This document shows positions 28,467 to 38,376 of a stretch of 64,000 nt of DNA, piece after piece. The position numbers and the translations under genes were made by a program. The first letter of the stretch is position 1. Every line of letters begins with the position of its first letter. This DNA comes from Ascidiaceihabitans sp. (GTDB taxonomy: Bacteria; Pseudomonadota; Alphaproteobacteria; Rhodobacterales; Rhodobacteraceae). The notes under the pieces are model-generated. The model was not told the origin of the DNA and did not search any database. It worked only from the letters and a program-made list of their open reading frames with translations. The stretch is taken from the NCBI GenBank assembly GCA_028248455.1, contig JAOKHV010000008.1, positions 1-64,000 of the forward strand, read 5' to 3'.

Positions 28467-29462
28467 GTGGCAGTAACACTGAAAGAAGTGGCGGAACGGG
28501 CGGGCGTTTCGCGTTCGGCGGTCTCGCGGACCTATACCGATGGTGCTTCGGTCTCCCCAAAGACTCGCAAAAAGGTTGAGAAGGCGGCGAAAGAGTTGGG
28601 ATACAGCCCTAACGCTTTGGCTTCGTCACTGACCACAGGACGGACCAAATTAATCGGTCTGATCTCAAACAACTTTCACAACCCATTGTTCTTGGAAGTG
28701 TTCGATCTATTTACGCGTCGTTTGCAAGAGAAAGGGCTGCGGCCTTTGTTAGTCAACCTGACCGATGAAACTGATCCTGAGAGTTCGTTGAGGATGCTAA
28801 AACAGTATTCAGTTGATGGCGTAATCGTCGCATCATCAACCCTTTCACCGGAGTTTGCCAAGGCGTTTCATGACGCCAAAATTCCGGTTGTTCATTCATT
28901 CGGACGCTTTGCCAGTGCCCCTGATGTACATGTTGTTGGGGTTGATAACGTCGAATGTGGACGGATGGCAGCGCGGACTTTGTTAGCACGCGGTTATAAG
29001 TACATTGGTTTCCTGGGCGGACCTAAGGGGGCGACTTCAACAGTTGATCGTCGTGCGGGCTTTTTGGAGGTGATTTGGCAAGCCAAGGGGATCAAAGTGA
29101 AGGAATCCAATGCCGCAGCCTATTCGTTTGAGGCGGGGCGGACGGCGATGTTGAAAGAATTAAAGGGAACCCACGCAGAAGCGTATTTTTGCGGGGATGA
29201 TGTTATGTCGATTGGTGCACTTAGCGCGATCAACTCGTCAGGATTATCTGCACCCAAAGACATTGGCATTATTGGGCTGAATGATATGGAAATGGCGAAG
29301 TGGGAGAACATTGACCTCACCACAATTCGCCAACCGATTAAGCAAATCGTCGACAGCTCTGTTGAGCTGGTTATGGCGGCCCTAGAGGACAGCAACAGGC
29401 ATCCCGAAGCGCGGCTATTTTCATGCCAAGTTATAGAACGCGGAACGCTTCGGCCCATTTGA
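28467..29462 (+). CDS. LacI-family transcriptional regulator (inositol regulon)
   Basis: GTG start; HTH 'TLKEVAERAGVSRSAVSRTYTDGASVSPKTRKKVEKAAKELGYSPNALA'; type I periplasmic-binding C-terminal domain. Confidence 0.95.
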   Translation: MAVTLKEVAERAGVSRSAVSRTYTDGASVSPKTRKKVEKAAKELGYSPNALASSLTTGRTKLIGLISNNFHNPLFLEVFDLFTRRLQEKGLRPLLVNLTDETDPESSLRMLKQYSVDGVIVASSTLSPEFAKAFHDAKIPVVHSFGRFASAPDVHVVGVDNVECGRMAARTLLARGYKYIGFLGGPKGATSTVDRRAGFLEVIWQAKGIKVKESNAAAYSFEAGRTAMLKELKGTHAEAYFCGDDVMSIGALSAINSSGLSAPKDIGIIGLNDMEMAKWENIDLTTIRQPIKQIVDSSVELVMAALEDSNRHPEARLFSCQVIERGTLRPI

Positions 29463-29475
29463 TAGGGCCGAAGCT
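29448..29475. terminator. Convergent hairpin terminator overlapping lacI stop
   Basis: gcttcggccc-atttgata-gggccgaagc, perfect 10-bp arms between convergent genes. Confidence 0.65.
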
Positions 29476-29481
29476 ATTAAA

Positions 29482-30615
29482 TTACTTCTGGAACATTGGC
29501 GGACGTGCATCCACCCAAACGCCTTGCTGCTTTGCTGAATCAACAGACGCGTAAACAGCCGCCATTGAACGCAAACCATCCACAGCAGTAGGATAGTTGG
29601 CTGAACCGCCGCCCAACCTTGCCGCCAGGTCCACGTAGATGTTCGCGACTGCCAAAGGGAACCCCTCTGGGTGTGCGATGCCTACGCGAGACATGCGGTT
29701 TGCATCATCTGAAAGGCCATCTTCGCCCTTTTCAATGATTTCGATACGTCCGCCCTGTCTGTGAAAATACACTTGGTTTGGTTGCTCTGATGCCCAGCGA
29801 ACACCGCCTTTTTCGCCAAAGACTTGAATGTCCAAGCCATGTTGGCGGCCCAGTGCAATTGTCGACGTCCATAGGCGACCAACGATGCCACCATCCGTGC
29901 GGAAGTTGACCATCGCGTCGTCTTCTAACACACGCCCTTCAACGGTTGAGGCAAAGTCTGCGGAAAGCGTCCGGACTTCGTCGCCAGTGATGAAACTGGC
30001 CAAGTGCAGTGCGTGGATCCCACAGTCTGCCATTTGCCCTGATACACCCGCTTGGGCCGGATCGTAGCGCCAGCGTACGCGCGGGTTCGTTGCATCATCA
30101 CCAGCTGCGTGGTGGCCATGGCTAAAGTTGGTCACGACCGTGCGGATTGCACCCAGTTCACCGCCTTCGACCATTGCCCGCATTTGGCGCACCATAGGGT
30201 AAGCGCTGTAACAGTAGTTTACCGCGCAAACCTGACCGGTGGCTTCGGCGATTTTGACGATCTCTTCGCCTTCTTCAACGGTCATAGTCATCGGCTTTTC
30301 GCACAGGACGTTAAAACCAGCCTCCAAGAAGGATTTGGTTATCTCGAAGTGCGTGTTGTTTGGTGTTGCAACGGTCACGAGATCAAGTTTATCCTCGCGG
30401 CCTTTTTCACCAGCCAACATTTCCTTCCAATCGCCGTATGCGCGGTCTTGAGCAACGCCAAGTGACTGCGCATATGCTTTGCCTTTGGCCGGATCAACGT
30501 CCAAGGCTCCGGCCGTAAAGGAAAAATGCCCGTCGGCTTGTGCGCCTAGGCGGTGGGCTGGTCCAATTTGGCTGCCTTCGCCGCCGCCAATCATGCCCCA
30601 TTTTAGTTTTGTCAT
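29482..30615 (-). CDS. Gfo/Idh/MocA family oxidoreductase
   Basis: 'WGMIGGGEGSQIGPAHRLG', 'NVLCEKPMTMTVEEGEEIV', 'DCGIHALHLASFITGDE'. Confidence 0.93.
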   Translation of the reverse strand: MTKLKWGMIGGGEGSQIGPAHRLGAQADGHFSFTAGALDVDPAKGKAYAQSLGVAQDRAYGDWKEMLAGEKGREDKLDLVTVATPNNTHFEITKSFLEAGFNVLCEKPMTMTVEEGEEIVKIAEATGQVCAVNYCYSAYPMVRQMRAMVEGGELGAIRTVVTNFSHGHHAAGDDATNPRVRWRYDPAQAGVSGQMADCGIHALHLASFITGDEVRTLSADFASTVEGRVLEDDAMVNFRTDGGIVGRLWTSTIALGRQHGLDIQVFGEKGGVRWASEQPNQVYFHRQGGRIEIIEKGEDGLSDDANRMSRVGIAHPEGFPLAVANIYVDLAARLGGGSANYPTAVDGLRSMAAVYASVDSAKQQGVWVDARPPMFQK

Positions 30616-30627
30616 ACTCAGGTTTCC

Positions 30628-31524
30628 TTAGCTAAATCCGATGGATTGGAGGTAGGCGCGATTGATTTTGGCATCGCCAAGCGCATCAGTGTCAGGCAGG
30701 GTTGGGTCGCAATCTTGCTCAACAGTGCACCAGCCCTCAAAACCGTTTTCGATTAGAATTTCACGCACGCGCGGGAAGTTTACATCACCGTCGCCAAGGT
30801 TACTGAAAATGCCCTGACCGCAAGCGTCATAGAAGCCTGTACCTTTTGCAAGAACGTCAGCTTTCACGACAGGATTTATGTCCTTGAAGTGCATGTAGCT
30901 AATCCGTGAAATGTAACGCTCCATGAAAGAAATAGGGTCAAAGCCAGCGTAAGAATGGTGGCCGGTATCAAAGCAAATCTTCAGGTGGTCTTCGTCGACT
31001 TCATCTAGCAGGCGAATCAACTCAGGCTCAAAGTCCATGAACCCCGCAGCGTGGGCATGGATGCCAACAGTTAAGCCGTATTCTTCAGCGCCCATTTTCG
31101 CCACCTGTGCGATGCCGTCACGGAACACAGTCCATTCAGCCTTTTCCATCTGCTCTGCATCATCGGCGCGACCAGCTGTAGGGGCGCGGCGCTCAGAAAT
31201 AGAGTCGATCAATACGAGATGCTTTGCGCCATGCGCCGCCAGTGCTTTGCATGTGCGAATTGATGCATCCATGACCTCATCCCACTTCGCAGGATCATGG
31301 AAGGGGCGGAAAACAACGCCGCCGATCAATTCCTGATCATGTTCGGCCAAAGCGTCGGCTAGAATCGCAGGATCTTCGGGCATGAAGCCAACGGGCCCCA
31401 GTTCGATACCTTTATAGCCAGCTTCTGCGTTTTCACGCAGCACATCGCGCCATTGTGGGTTGCGCGGATCATCCGCAAATTCGACACCCCATGAACATGG
31501 GGCATTTCCAATTTTAATTGTCAC
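30628..31524 (-). CDS. iolE: Myo-inosose-2 dehydratase (IolE) / sugar phosphate isomerase-epimerase family
   Basis: GTG start VTIKIGNAPCSWGVEFADDPRNPQW; TIM-barrel xylose-isomerase-like motifs 'ICFDTGHHSYAGFDPISFMERY', 'EGWCTVEQDCDPT'; inositol gene context. Confidence 0.88.
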   Translation of the reverse strand: MTIKIGNAPCSWGVEFADDPRNPQWRDVLRENAEAGYKGIELGPVGFMPEDPAILADALAEHDQELIGGVVFRPFHDPAKWDEVMDASIRTCKALAAHGAKHLVLIDSISERRAPTAGRADDAEQMEKAEWTVFRDGIAQVAKMGAEEYGLTVGIHAHAAGFMDFEPELIRLLDEVDEDHLKICFDTGHHSYAGFDPISFMERYISRISYMHFKDINPVVKADVLAKGTGFYDACGQGIFSNLGDGDVNFPRVREILIENGFEGWCTVEQDCDPTLPDTDALGDAKINRAYLQSIGFS

Positions 31525-31538
31525 GAGCGTGGTCTCCT

Positions 31539-32642
31539 TTAATCGCTCTGAACCGAGGTCCAAGACCCCGATGTTTGGGATGAACGCACAGCAGATATGA
31601 TCCGCGAAACGTCTAAGCCATCATCAAAGGCCGGCCAACGTGGTGTCTTATCGGCAATCGCCTCAAGAAAATCGCGGGCCTCGATGATGATCTGATCTTG
31701 ATACCCTGTGCCGTGGCCGGGGCCTTGGCAAAACGGTTCGTAATCTGGGTGGGCTGGACCGGTTAAGATCTTGCGAAATCCACGTTCGGCCTCTGGGCCT
31801 TCGGCTTTGTATAGCCATAGTGCGTTTTGATCTTCTTGGTCGAAGCGGATGGCACCTTTGGTACCTGTGATTTCATATGCATAGCCCATTTTGCGCCCAG
31901 TTGCGATGCGGCTGAAATACATGTGACCCATTGCACCATTGGCAAAACGGCACATCATTTGAGCGTGATCGTCATTGGTGACAGGTGCGCCACCACGATC
32001 GTTGTGAACGGTTTCGATTTGGCCCATTACGTTGTCAATTGGCCCAAGTAACGCGAGTGCCGCATTGATCATGTGTGGTGCAAGGTCGCCCATGGTGCCG
32101 TTGGCTTCACCACTGGTGCGCCAGTTTGTTGGAATGGTAGGATCTGCCAAAAAGTCTTCAGTATGTTCGCCGCGAAACCATGTGACCTGACCCAGTGCGC
32201 CGTCTGCAATCAATTGCCGCGCGTATTGCGAAGCAGGTGTGCGGATGTAGTTGAACCCGATCATATTCACGAGCCCGCTGTCTTTTGCTGCTTGAACCAT
32301 TGCTTGGGCGTCATCGACTGAGGCCCCCAATGGTTTTTCACAAAAAACAGGTTTTCCAAGCGAAAAAGCAAGTTCAGCGGCGGCGCGGTGTGTTGATTGA
32401 GGAGAGGCGATTACGATCGCTTCGACTTTTGGATCGCGTATCAATTCCTCCCAATTTTGGGCTGCACGAGCGAATCCAAAAGAATCGCGATATTTTTCTG
32501 CAGAGGCCAATGAGGATGCTGCGACCATTTCCAGACGTGGCCTTAGACGTGTATTAAATACAGCGCCAACAGCAGCATAGGCTACAGCGTGGGCTTTACC
32601 CATGTAACCACCGCCAATGATGCCAATTCCTAATTCTTGCAT
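31539..32642 (-). CDS. Gfo/Idh/MocA family oxidoreductase (inositol dehydrogenase-like)
   Basis: 'GIGIIGGGYMGKAHAVAYAAVG', 'KPVFCEKPLGASVDDAQAMV', 'MGDLAPHMINAALALLG'. Confidence 0.93.
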   Translation of the reverse strand: MQELGIGIIGGGYMGKAHAVAYAAVGAVFNTRLRPRLEMVAASSLASAEKYRDSFGFARAAQNWEELIRDPKVEAIVIASPQSTHRAAAELAFSLGKPVFCEKPLGASVDDAQAMVQAAKDSGLVNMIGFNYIRTPASQYARQLIADGALGQVTWFRGEHTEDFLADPTIPTNWRTSGEANGTMGDLAPHMINAALALLGPIDNVMGQIETVHNDRGGAPVTNDDHAQMMCRFANGAMGHMYFSRIATGRKMGYAYEITGTKGAIRFDQEDQNALWLYKAEGPEAERGFRKILTGPAHPDYEPFCQGPGHGTGYQDQIIIEARDFLEAIADKTPRWPAFDDGLDVSRIISAVRSSQTSGSWTSVQSD

Positions 32643-32662
32643 TCTGCCTCCTTAAAAACCGA

Positions 32663-32678
32663 TTGCAACCGGTTGCAA
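32663..32678. promoter_or_regulatory. LacI-family operator (palindrome), second copy
   Basis: gaTTGCAACCGGTTGCAAtc, between divergent 31539-32642 and iolD; identical core to 28390-28405. Confidence 0.85.
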
Positions 32679-32765
32679 TCTGGGTATCTTTAAATCAATA
32701 AGAGCGTCAAGCGCGATCCAGCATCTGGGTCAATAAATTGAACTATTCAGAGAAGGACAGACCTG

Positions 32766-34631
32766 ATGGGTGAGAACACCGTTCGTCTGACGACAGCACA
32801 AGCGATAATCCGGTATTTGAATGCGCAGTTCATTGAAATTGATGGAACACGTCAACGTTTTTGTGGTGGTGGCTTTGGTATCTTTGGGCATGGCAATGTG
32901 ACCTGCCTGGGAGAGGCCTTGTATGATCACAAGGAAACATTGCCATTATATCGTGGTCAAAACGAGCAAGGCATGGGTTTTGCGGCAGCAGCCTATGCGA
33001 AATACCATCTGCGTCGTCGCTTTATGTTCTGCACGGCCTCTGCAGGGCCAGGCACTGCGAACCTTTTGACTGCTGCGGCGCTTGCGCATGCGAACCGTTT
33101 GCCGATGCTGATGTTGTGCGGCGATACGTTTTTGACCCGCTTGCCGGATCCGGTTCTTCAGCAGCTTGAGCACTTCAACAATCCGGCGTTGGGGGTGAAC
33201 GACTCATTTCAGGCGGTAACGCGCTACTGGGATCGCATCACCCATCCCGCGCAAGTCATCCAGACTTTGCCAGCGGCATTAGCAACAATGCTGGATCCAG
33301 CAGATTGCGGTCCAGCCTTCTTGGGTTTGCCTCAAGATGTTCAGGGTTGGGCCTATGACTATCCGGTTTCGTTTTTTGAGGAAAAAAACCACCGCATTCG
33401 TCGCCAAGCCCCCGATGCTGACGACTTGGCGGACGCCGTTGCGCTGCTAAAGTTGGCTGAACGCCCCGTTATCATTGCCGGTGGCGGTGTGCAGTATTCT
33501 GGCGCGGTTGCTGAATTGACACAGTTCGCGGAAGCACACCAAATACCAGTTATTGAAACTATTGCCGGTCGTGCAAACCTTGTGAACGACCACGCGCTGA
33601 ACATTGGCCCTGTCGGTGTCACGGGGTCTGACAGCGCTAACTCTGTTGCGGAACTCGCGGATGTTATTTTGTCTGTAGGATCAAGGTTACAAGACTTCAC
33701 AACGGGTTCATGGACTGCCTTTGCGCAGGATGCGAAGCTGATCTCGTTGAATGCGGCGCGCCACGATGCTGGTAAACACCAATCGTTGCCCATCGTAGGT
33801 GACGCAAAGCTGGGACTGCAGCAATTGGCTGGCGCGATGAATGGATATAAAGCGCCGTCAAGCTGGACAGAATATGCCATTGGCGTTCGCAAAGAATGGG
33901 ACGCGTATGTTGCAGGCAACGTAAACGTCGACAACGGACCCAATTCATATGCGAAAGCAATCGGAATTGTGAATAACCTTGCTGGAAAACGTGATCGTGT
34001 TGTGGCTGCTGCTGGTGGTTTGCCTGCTGAGGTGACTGCGAACTGGCGTACGCTGGACATCGGCACAGTTGACGTTGAATTTGGGTTTTCCTGCATGGGT
34101 TATGAATTGGCTGGTGGATGGGGCGCACGGATTGCCCAATCAGAATCAGAGCCAGATGCAGACACAATAGTGTTCACAGGTGATGGTTCATACATGCTGA
34201 TGAACTCAGATATCTATTCGTCTGTACTAACGCAGAAGAAGATGATCGTTCTGGTGCTGGACAATGGCGGCTTTGCCGTCATCAATAAACTGCAAAACAA
34301 TACCGGCAATGAGAGCTTCAATAACCTTCTTGCTGACTCGCCTACAATTCCTGCAGCCTTCCCAGTAGATTTCGTGGCCCATGCGGCCTCAATGGGCGCG
34401 CACTCGACGTATGTCGATACGCCCGACCAATTGGCACAGGCGTTCAAGGCTGCAAAAGCAGCGGATAAGACTAGCGTAATTGTTATGAACGTTGACGCCT
34501 ATGAGGGTTGGACAACTGAGGGTCACACATGGTGGGAAGTCGGCACTCCTCATGTGACGGACAATCCGAAGATTCGAGAAAAGCACCTTGAGATTGAAGC
34601 AAGCCGTTCCAAGCAAAGAAAGGGTGTTTGA
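32766..34631 (+). CDS. iolD: 3D-(3,5/4)-trihydroxycyclohexane-1,2-dione hydrolase
   Basis: ThDP-dependent enzyme; 'GIFGHGNVTCLGEALYDHKETLPLYRGQNEQGMGFAAAAYAK', 'FTGDGSYMLMNSDIYSSVLTQKKMIVLVLDNGGFAVINKLQ'. Confidence 0.95.
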   Translation: MGENTVRLTTAQAIIRYLNAQFIEIDGTRQRFCGGGFGIFGHGNVTCLGEALYDHKETLPLYRGQNEQGMGFAAAAYAKYHLRRRFMFCTASAGPGTANLLTAAALAHANRLPMLMLCGDTFLTRLPDPVLQQLEHFNNPALGVNDSFQAVTRYWDRITHPAQVIQTLPAALATMLDPADCGPAFLGLPQDVQGWAYDYPVSFFEEKNHRIRRQAPDADDLADAVALLKLAERPVIIAGGGVQYSGAVAELTQFAEAHQIPVIETIAGRANLVNDHALNIGPVGVTGSDSANSVAELADVILSVGSRLQDFTTGSWTAFAQDAKLISLNAARHDAGKHQSLPIVGDAKLGLQQLAGAMNGYKAPSSWTEYAIGVRKEWDAYVAGNVNVDNGPNSYAKAIGIVNNLAGKRDRVVAAAGGLPAEVTANWRTLDIGTVDVEFGFSCMGYELAGGWGARIAQSESEPDADTIVFTGDGSYMLMNSDIYSSVLTQKKMIVLVLDNGGFAVINKLQNNTGNESFNNLLADSPTIPAAFPVDFVAHAASMGAHSTYVDTPDQLAQAFKAAKAADKTSVIVMNVDAYEGWTTEGHTWWEVGTPHVTDNPKIREKHLEIEASRSKQRKGV

Positions 34632-35614
34632 TGCAAGTTTTAGACGGCATCAAACAAAAGAACTTTCTTGTGATCGGTCGTGTAGGATTGGACATGTGCC
34701 CCGAACCTGCAGGCGCTGCGATTGAAGATGCCACCACGATGATGGTTGCGATGGGGGGATCGTCTGCCAATATCGCTGCGGGGCTAGTAAAGTTTGGGAT
34801 GAAAGCCACCTTAGTCACGCGCGTGTCTGACGATGCTGTGGGGCGTTATTGCTTTAACCAATTGGGTCATTACGGAGTTGATGCGGCGCATGTAAAACCA
34901 GTCTCTGGTGAGTTTCGCAATTCTTTGGCTCTGTATGAAACGCGCGTCGAAGATCACAATTCGGTGATTTACCGTAATGGTGCGGCAGATTTCCAGATGA
35001 GCATCGAAGATGTTGAGGCCGTAGATTACAGTCAGTTTGGCGCGTTGATCACTGCAGGTACCGTCTTTGCCGCCGAACCATCACGTTCTGCAGCATTTCG
35101 CGCGTTTGAACTGGCCAAAGCGGCGGGCATACCGGTAATTTTTGATGTGGATTATCGTCCATACAGCTGGCCGTCACCGCAAGTTGCCGAAGAGGTTCTA
35201 TCCAAAGCAGGCGACATTTCAGACATCATCGTCGCCAATGACGAAGAATTTGGATTTATGGCCGGTGGTATCGAAAAGGGATTGGCCAAGGCCGAAAGCT
35301 TAGCCAAATCCACAGCCAGCATCGTTGTTTACAAAATGGGCCACCTTGGTGCGATCACTTTTGCAAATGGTACCCAAACTCAAAGTGGTATTTTTAAAGT
35401 AGAAGCACTGAAGCCCACAGGTGCAGGTGACAGCTTTATGGCGGGTTTTGTAGCAAGCCTTGCTGACGGGCGCGACATGGATGAGGCCGTTCTACGCGGC
35501 TCTGCATGTGCGGCCATTGTTGTGGCCAAGCCGGGCTGTGCGCCTGCGATGCCAGATAACGTAGCACTCGAGGCCTTCTTGGCCATTCACCCAGGGGCCA
35601 GCACACCCGTTTGA
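34628..35614 (+). CDS. iolC: 5-dehydro-2-deoxygluconokinase
   Basis: PfkB-family kinase 'FLVIGRVGLDMCPEPAGA', 'KPTGAGDSFMAGFVASL'; single-domain length of 328 aa. Confidence 0.93.
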   Translation: MMQVLDGIKQKNFLVIGRVGLDMCPEPAGAAIEDATTMMVAMGGSSANIAAGLVKFGMKATLVTRVSDDAVGRYCFNQLGHYGVDAAHVKPVSGEFRNSLALYETRVEDHNSVIYRNGAADFQMSIEDVEAVDYSQFGALITAGTVFAAEPSRSAAFRAFELAKAAGIPVIFDVDYRPYSWPSPQVAEEVLSKAGDISDIIVANDEEFGFMAGGIEKGLAKAESLAKSTASIVVYKMGHLGAITFANGTQTQSGIFKVEALKPTGAGDSFMAGFVASLADGRDMDEAVLRGSACAAIVVAKPGCAPAMPDNVALEAFLAIHPGASTPV

Positions 35615-35631
35615 TCTGAAAAGGATTCCCG

Positions 35632-36474
35632 ATGCATATCGCTCCATTTGACAACCAAAACAAACCGATCGTTGATGTTGGTGACGCTCTTGTTCCGTTG
35701 AACTTCTTCAACATTGTTAAGCTCAAAAAGGGCGAAAGCTACGGTTATTCCGTTCCAGGTTTTGAAACCTGTATCGCGCCCGCAACAGGTCTCATCGACG
35801 TTTCAGTTGGTGGATTCGAAGCCAAGCAATTGGGCGGACGCGGCGTTGATGTTTGGGACGGTGAGCCTGAGGGCGTTTATATCCCAACGGGTATGGAAGC
35901 ACAATTTATATGCCTGTCTGACGAAGCGGAAGTGTTCATAGCGGGCGCGAAATTCGACGAGGTTCTTGAACCCTTCGTTGTGCGCCACGACGAAATTGAC
36001 TTGGTCCAATACGGATCGGACGACACAAAAACGCACCGTAAAATCAAACATATTTTAGGTCAAAAACAACATGGCCGCGTTGGTCGTCTTTTGGTGTCGG
36101 AACTATTCACTGTTGGGGCAGGGGGCTGGTCAGGTTTCCCAAGCCACAAGCATGACACCAACCAACTGCCTCTCGAAACGCGCCATGATGAAACCTACAA
36201 TTTCCGCTTCAAGCCCAACTATGGGTCTGGTCTGCAGATGTTGCAGCGCGAGGATAATGAACCTGGCGATGCTTACCACATCATGAATGGGTCTACGGTC
36301 TGTATTGATAAGGGGTATCATCCTTGCTGCGTTCTGCCAGGATATGAAATGTATTATTTCACAATTCTTGGCGGGTTAACGCAGCGGTCATTGGTTCAGA
36401 ACTTCCAAGAAGCGCATAAAGAACAATTACATACGATCCCTGGAATTCTCGATATGGTAGCTAAATTCAAATGA
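35632..36474 (+). CDS. IolB-family isomerase, second paralog
   Basis: 'FPSHKHDTNQLPLETRHDETYNFRFKPNYGSGLQMLQREDNEPGDAYHIMNGSTVCIDKGYHPCCVLPGYEMYYFTILGG' parallels IolB motifs. Confidence 0.88.
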   Translation: MHIAPFDNQNKPIVDVGDALVPLNFFNIVKLKKGESYGYSVPGFETCIAPATGLIDVSVGGFEAKQLGGRGVDVWDGEPEGVYIPTGMEAQFICLSDEAEVFIAGAKFDEVLEPFVVRHDEIDLVQYGSDDTKTHRKIKHILGQKQHGRVGRLLVSELFTVGAGGWSGFPSHKHDTNQLPLETRHDETYNFRFKPNYGSGLQMLQREDNEPGDAYHIMNGSTVCIDKGYHPCCVLPGYEMYYFTILGGLTQRSLVQNFQEAHKEQLHTIPGILDMVAKFK

Positions 36475-37301
36475 CACTTGCGACACTAAAAGACGTTTTG
36501 CAGCCCGCCCTAACAGGTGGTTATGCTGTGGGTGGCCTGGTCACCTTGGGCTGGGAAGACATGCGCGCTTACGTGAATGCAGCCGAAGCTGAAGGGCTGC
36601 CTGTTATTTTGCAAGCGGGTCCATCCTGTCGTGCAAATACGCCGCTTCCGATCCTTGGAAAAATGTTCCGTACATTGGCCGAAACTGTATCCGTTCCAGT
36701 CGTAGCCCACCTAGATCATGGCTATACGTTTGAGGAATGCCAAGAGGCGCTCGACAGCGGGTTTACCTCTTTGATGTATGATGGATCGCGCAAGCCGCTT
36801 GCACGAAACATTGATGAAACTGCGCGCATTGTGGAAATCGCTCATGCCGCTGGGATTTCCTGTGAAGGTGAGATCGGGTTCGTGGGTTATAGTGAAGGCG
36901 AAAACTCGCTTGGGACCGATCCTGAAGAAGCTGCGATTTTTGCCCGCGACAGTGGTGTCGATGCAATGGCCATTTCAGTGGGAAATGTTCACTTACAACA
37001 GAACCACGAGGGTGGTTTGGACGAGGTGCGTATTCGGGCCATTGAAGCGCTAACAGAAGTGCCATTGGTTATCCACGGCGGATCAGGCGTACCGCTTCAG
37101 CAACGCCAGCGTTTGGCGCGAGCATCCAAGGTCTGCAAATTCAACATCGGTACCGAGCTTCGATTGGGTTTTGGTAAATCTATCCGTCAGATATTGGCTG
37201 ACGACGTTAATGTGTTTGACCGCATCCAAATTCTTAAACAAATCGAACCAGACCTTCAAGTTGCTGCGCAAATCGCATTGCGTGGTATCGCGGCTGGTTA
37301 A
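36471..37301 (+). CDS. Class II (fructose-bisphosphate/tagatose type) aldolase, IolJ candidate
   Basis: 'ADPEAEGLPVILQAGPS'-type N-terminus, 'VPVVAHLDHGYTFEECQEALDSGFTSLMYDGSRKP', 'EGEIGFVG', 'LVIHGGSGVP'. Confidence 0.9.
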   Translation: MTLATLKDVLQPALTGGYAVGGLVTLGWEDMRAYVNAAEAEGLPVILQAGPSCRANTPLPILGKMFRTLAETVSVPVVAHLDHGYTFEECQEALDSGFTSLMYDGSRKPLARNIDETARIVEIAHAAGISCEGEIGFVGYSEGENSLGTDPEEAAIFARDSGVDAMAISVGNVHLQQNHEGGLDEVRIRAIEALTEVPLVIHGGSGVPLQQRQRLARASKVCKFNIGTELRLGFGKSIRQILADDVNVFDRIQILKQIEPDLQVAAQIALRGIAAG

Positions 37302-37316
37302 AATTAAGGAATTACT

Positions 37317-38303
37317 ATGATATCAATTGGTCTTTTGGGCTGTGGCCGTATCGGTCAGGTTCATGCACGCAGCCTGGCGCGCATTGCATCTGCCAACTTG
37401 GTTGCGGTTGCGGATTTCGTGCCAGAGGCAGCCGAAGAATTAGCAGGACAGTATGGCGCAGAGGCGCGTAGTGCTGAAGACATCATTACCGCGACTGATA
37501 TTGATGCGGTGATCGTTGCGACGCCGACAACCCTGCATTACGATCAAATTCATGCATTAGCTAAAGCTGGCAAAGCGATCTTCTGTGAAAAACCAATTGA
37601 TCTGTCCTCTGAACGTGCGGCTGAATGCAAAACTGCGGTTGAAGCCGCGGGCGTTGGATTTTTCACAGCCTTCAATCGTCGTTTTGATCCAAATTTCTCG
37701 CACCTCAAGACACAGCTTGATGCAGGTGTGATTGGCGCAACAGAAATGGTGGTAATTACTTCTCGCGATCCATCCCCACCTCCAGTTAGCTATATAAAGC
37801 AGTCAGGTGGCCTGTTCCGTGATATGATGATCCACGATCTTGATATGGCGCGTTTCCTTTTAAGTGAAGAACCTGTTGAGTTGTTCGCCACAGGTTCATG
37901 CCTTGTCGATCCAGAGATCGGTGAAGCAGGGGATATCGACACTGCTGCTGTAACGCTCAAAACGGCATCAGGTAAAATTGTGCTCATCAATAACTCGCGG
38001 CGGGCAACGTATGGATATGATCAACGGATTGAAGTCCACGGTTCTGACGGCATGTTACGCGCAGCTAACAAACTTGAGCATCTGGTTGAGCAAGCAGGCG
38101 GCAATGGATTCACCACAGCGCCGAACAAACACTTCTTCCTTGAACGCTATGAGGCGGCCTACATTGCTGAGATGGAAGCCTTTATCGGCGCTGTCAACGC
38201 GGACACTTCGCCAACGCCAGGTATCGCGGATGGTGTAGCTGCACAGCGCCTTGCGGATGCAGCGGCCAAATCCCTTGAGACAGGCCAACCTGTTCAGTTG
38301 TGA
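37317..38303 (+). CDS. iolG: Inositol 2-dehydrogenase
   Basis: 'IGLLGCGRIGQVHARSLARIASANLVAVADFV', 'GKAIFCEKPIDLSSERAAE', 'GFFTAFNRRFDPNF'. Confidence 0.92.
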   Translation: MISIGLLGCGRIGQVHARSLARIASANLVAVADFVPEAAEELAGQYGAEARSAEDIITATDIDAVIVATPTTLHYDQIHALAKAGKAIFCEKPIDLSSERAAECKTAVEAAGVGFFTAFNRRFDPNFSHLKTQLDAGVIGATEMVVITSRDPSPPPVSYIKQSGGLFRDMMIHDLDMARFLLSEEPVELFATGSCLVDPEIGEAGDIDTAAVTLKTASGKIVLINNSRRATYGYDQRIEVHGSDGMLRAANKLEHLVEQAGGNGFTTAPNKHFFLERYEAAYIAEMEAFIGAVNADTSPTPGIADGVAAQRLADAAAKSLETGQPVQL

Positions 38304-38376
38304 CGCTGTTGTCTTGGTTGTAGATTGAAACGGGCTTTGCTGCCAAATAGGGCGCAAAGTCGATTTTCTTGATACG

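Noticed and set aside
33359-34096. 245-aa minus-strand ORF
   Set aside because: Antisense to iolD, which has clear ThDP-enzyme motifs.
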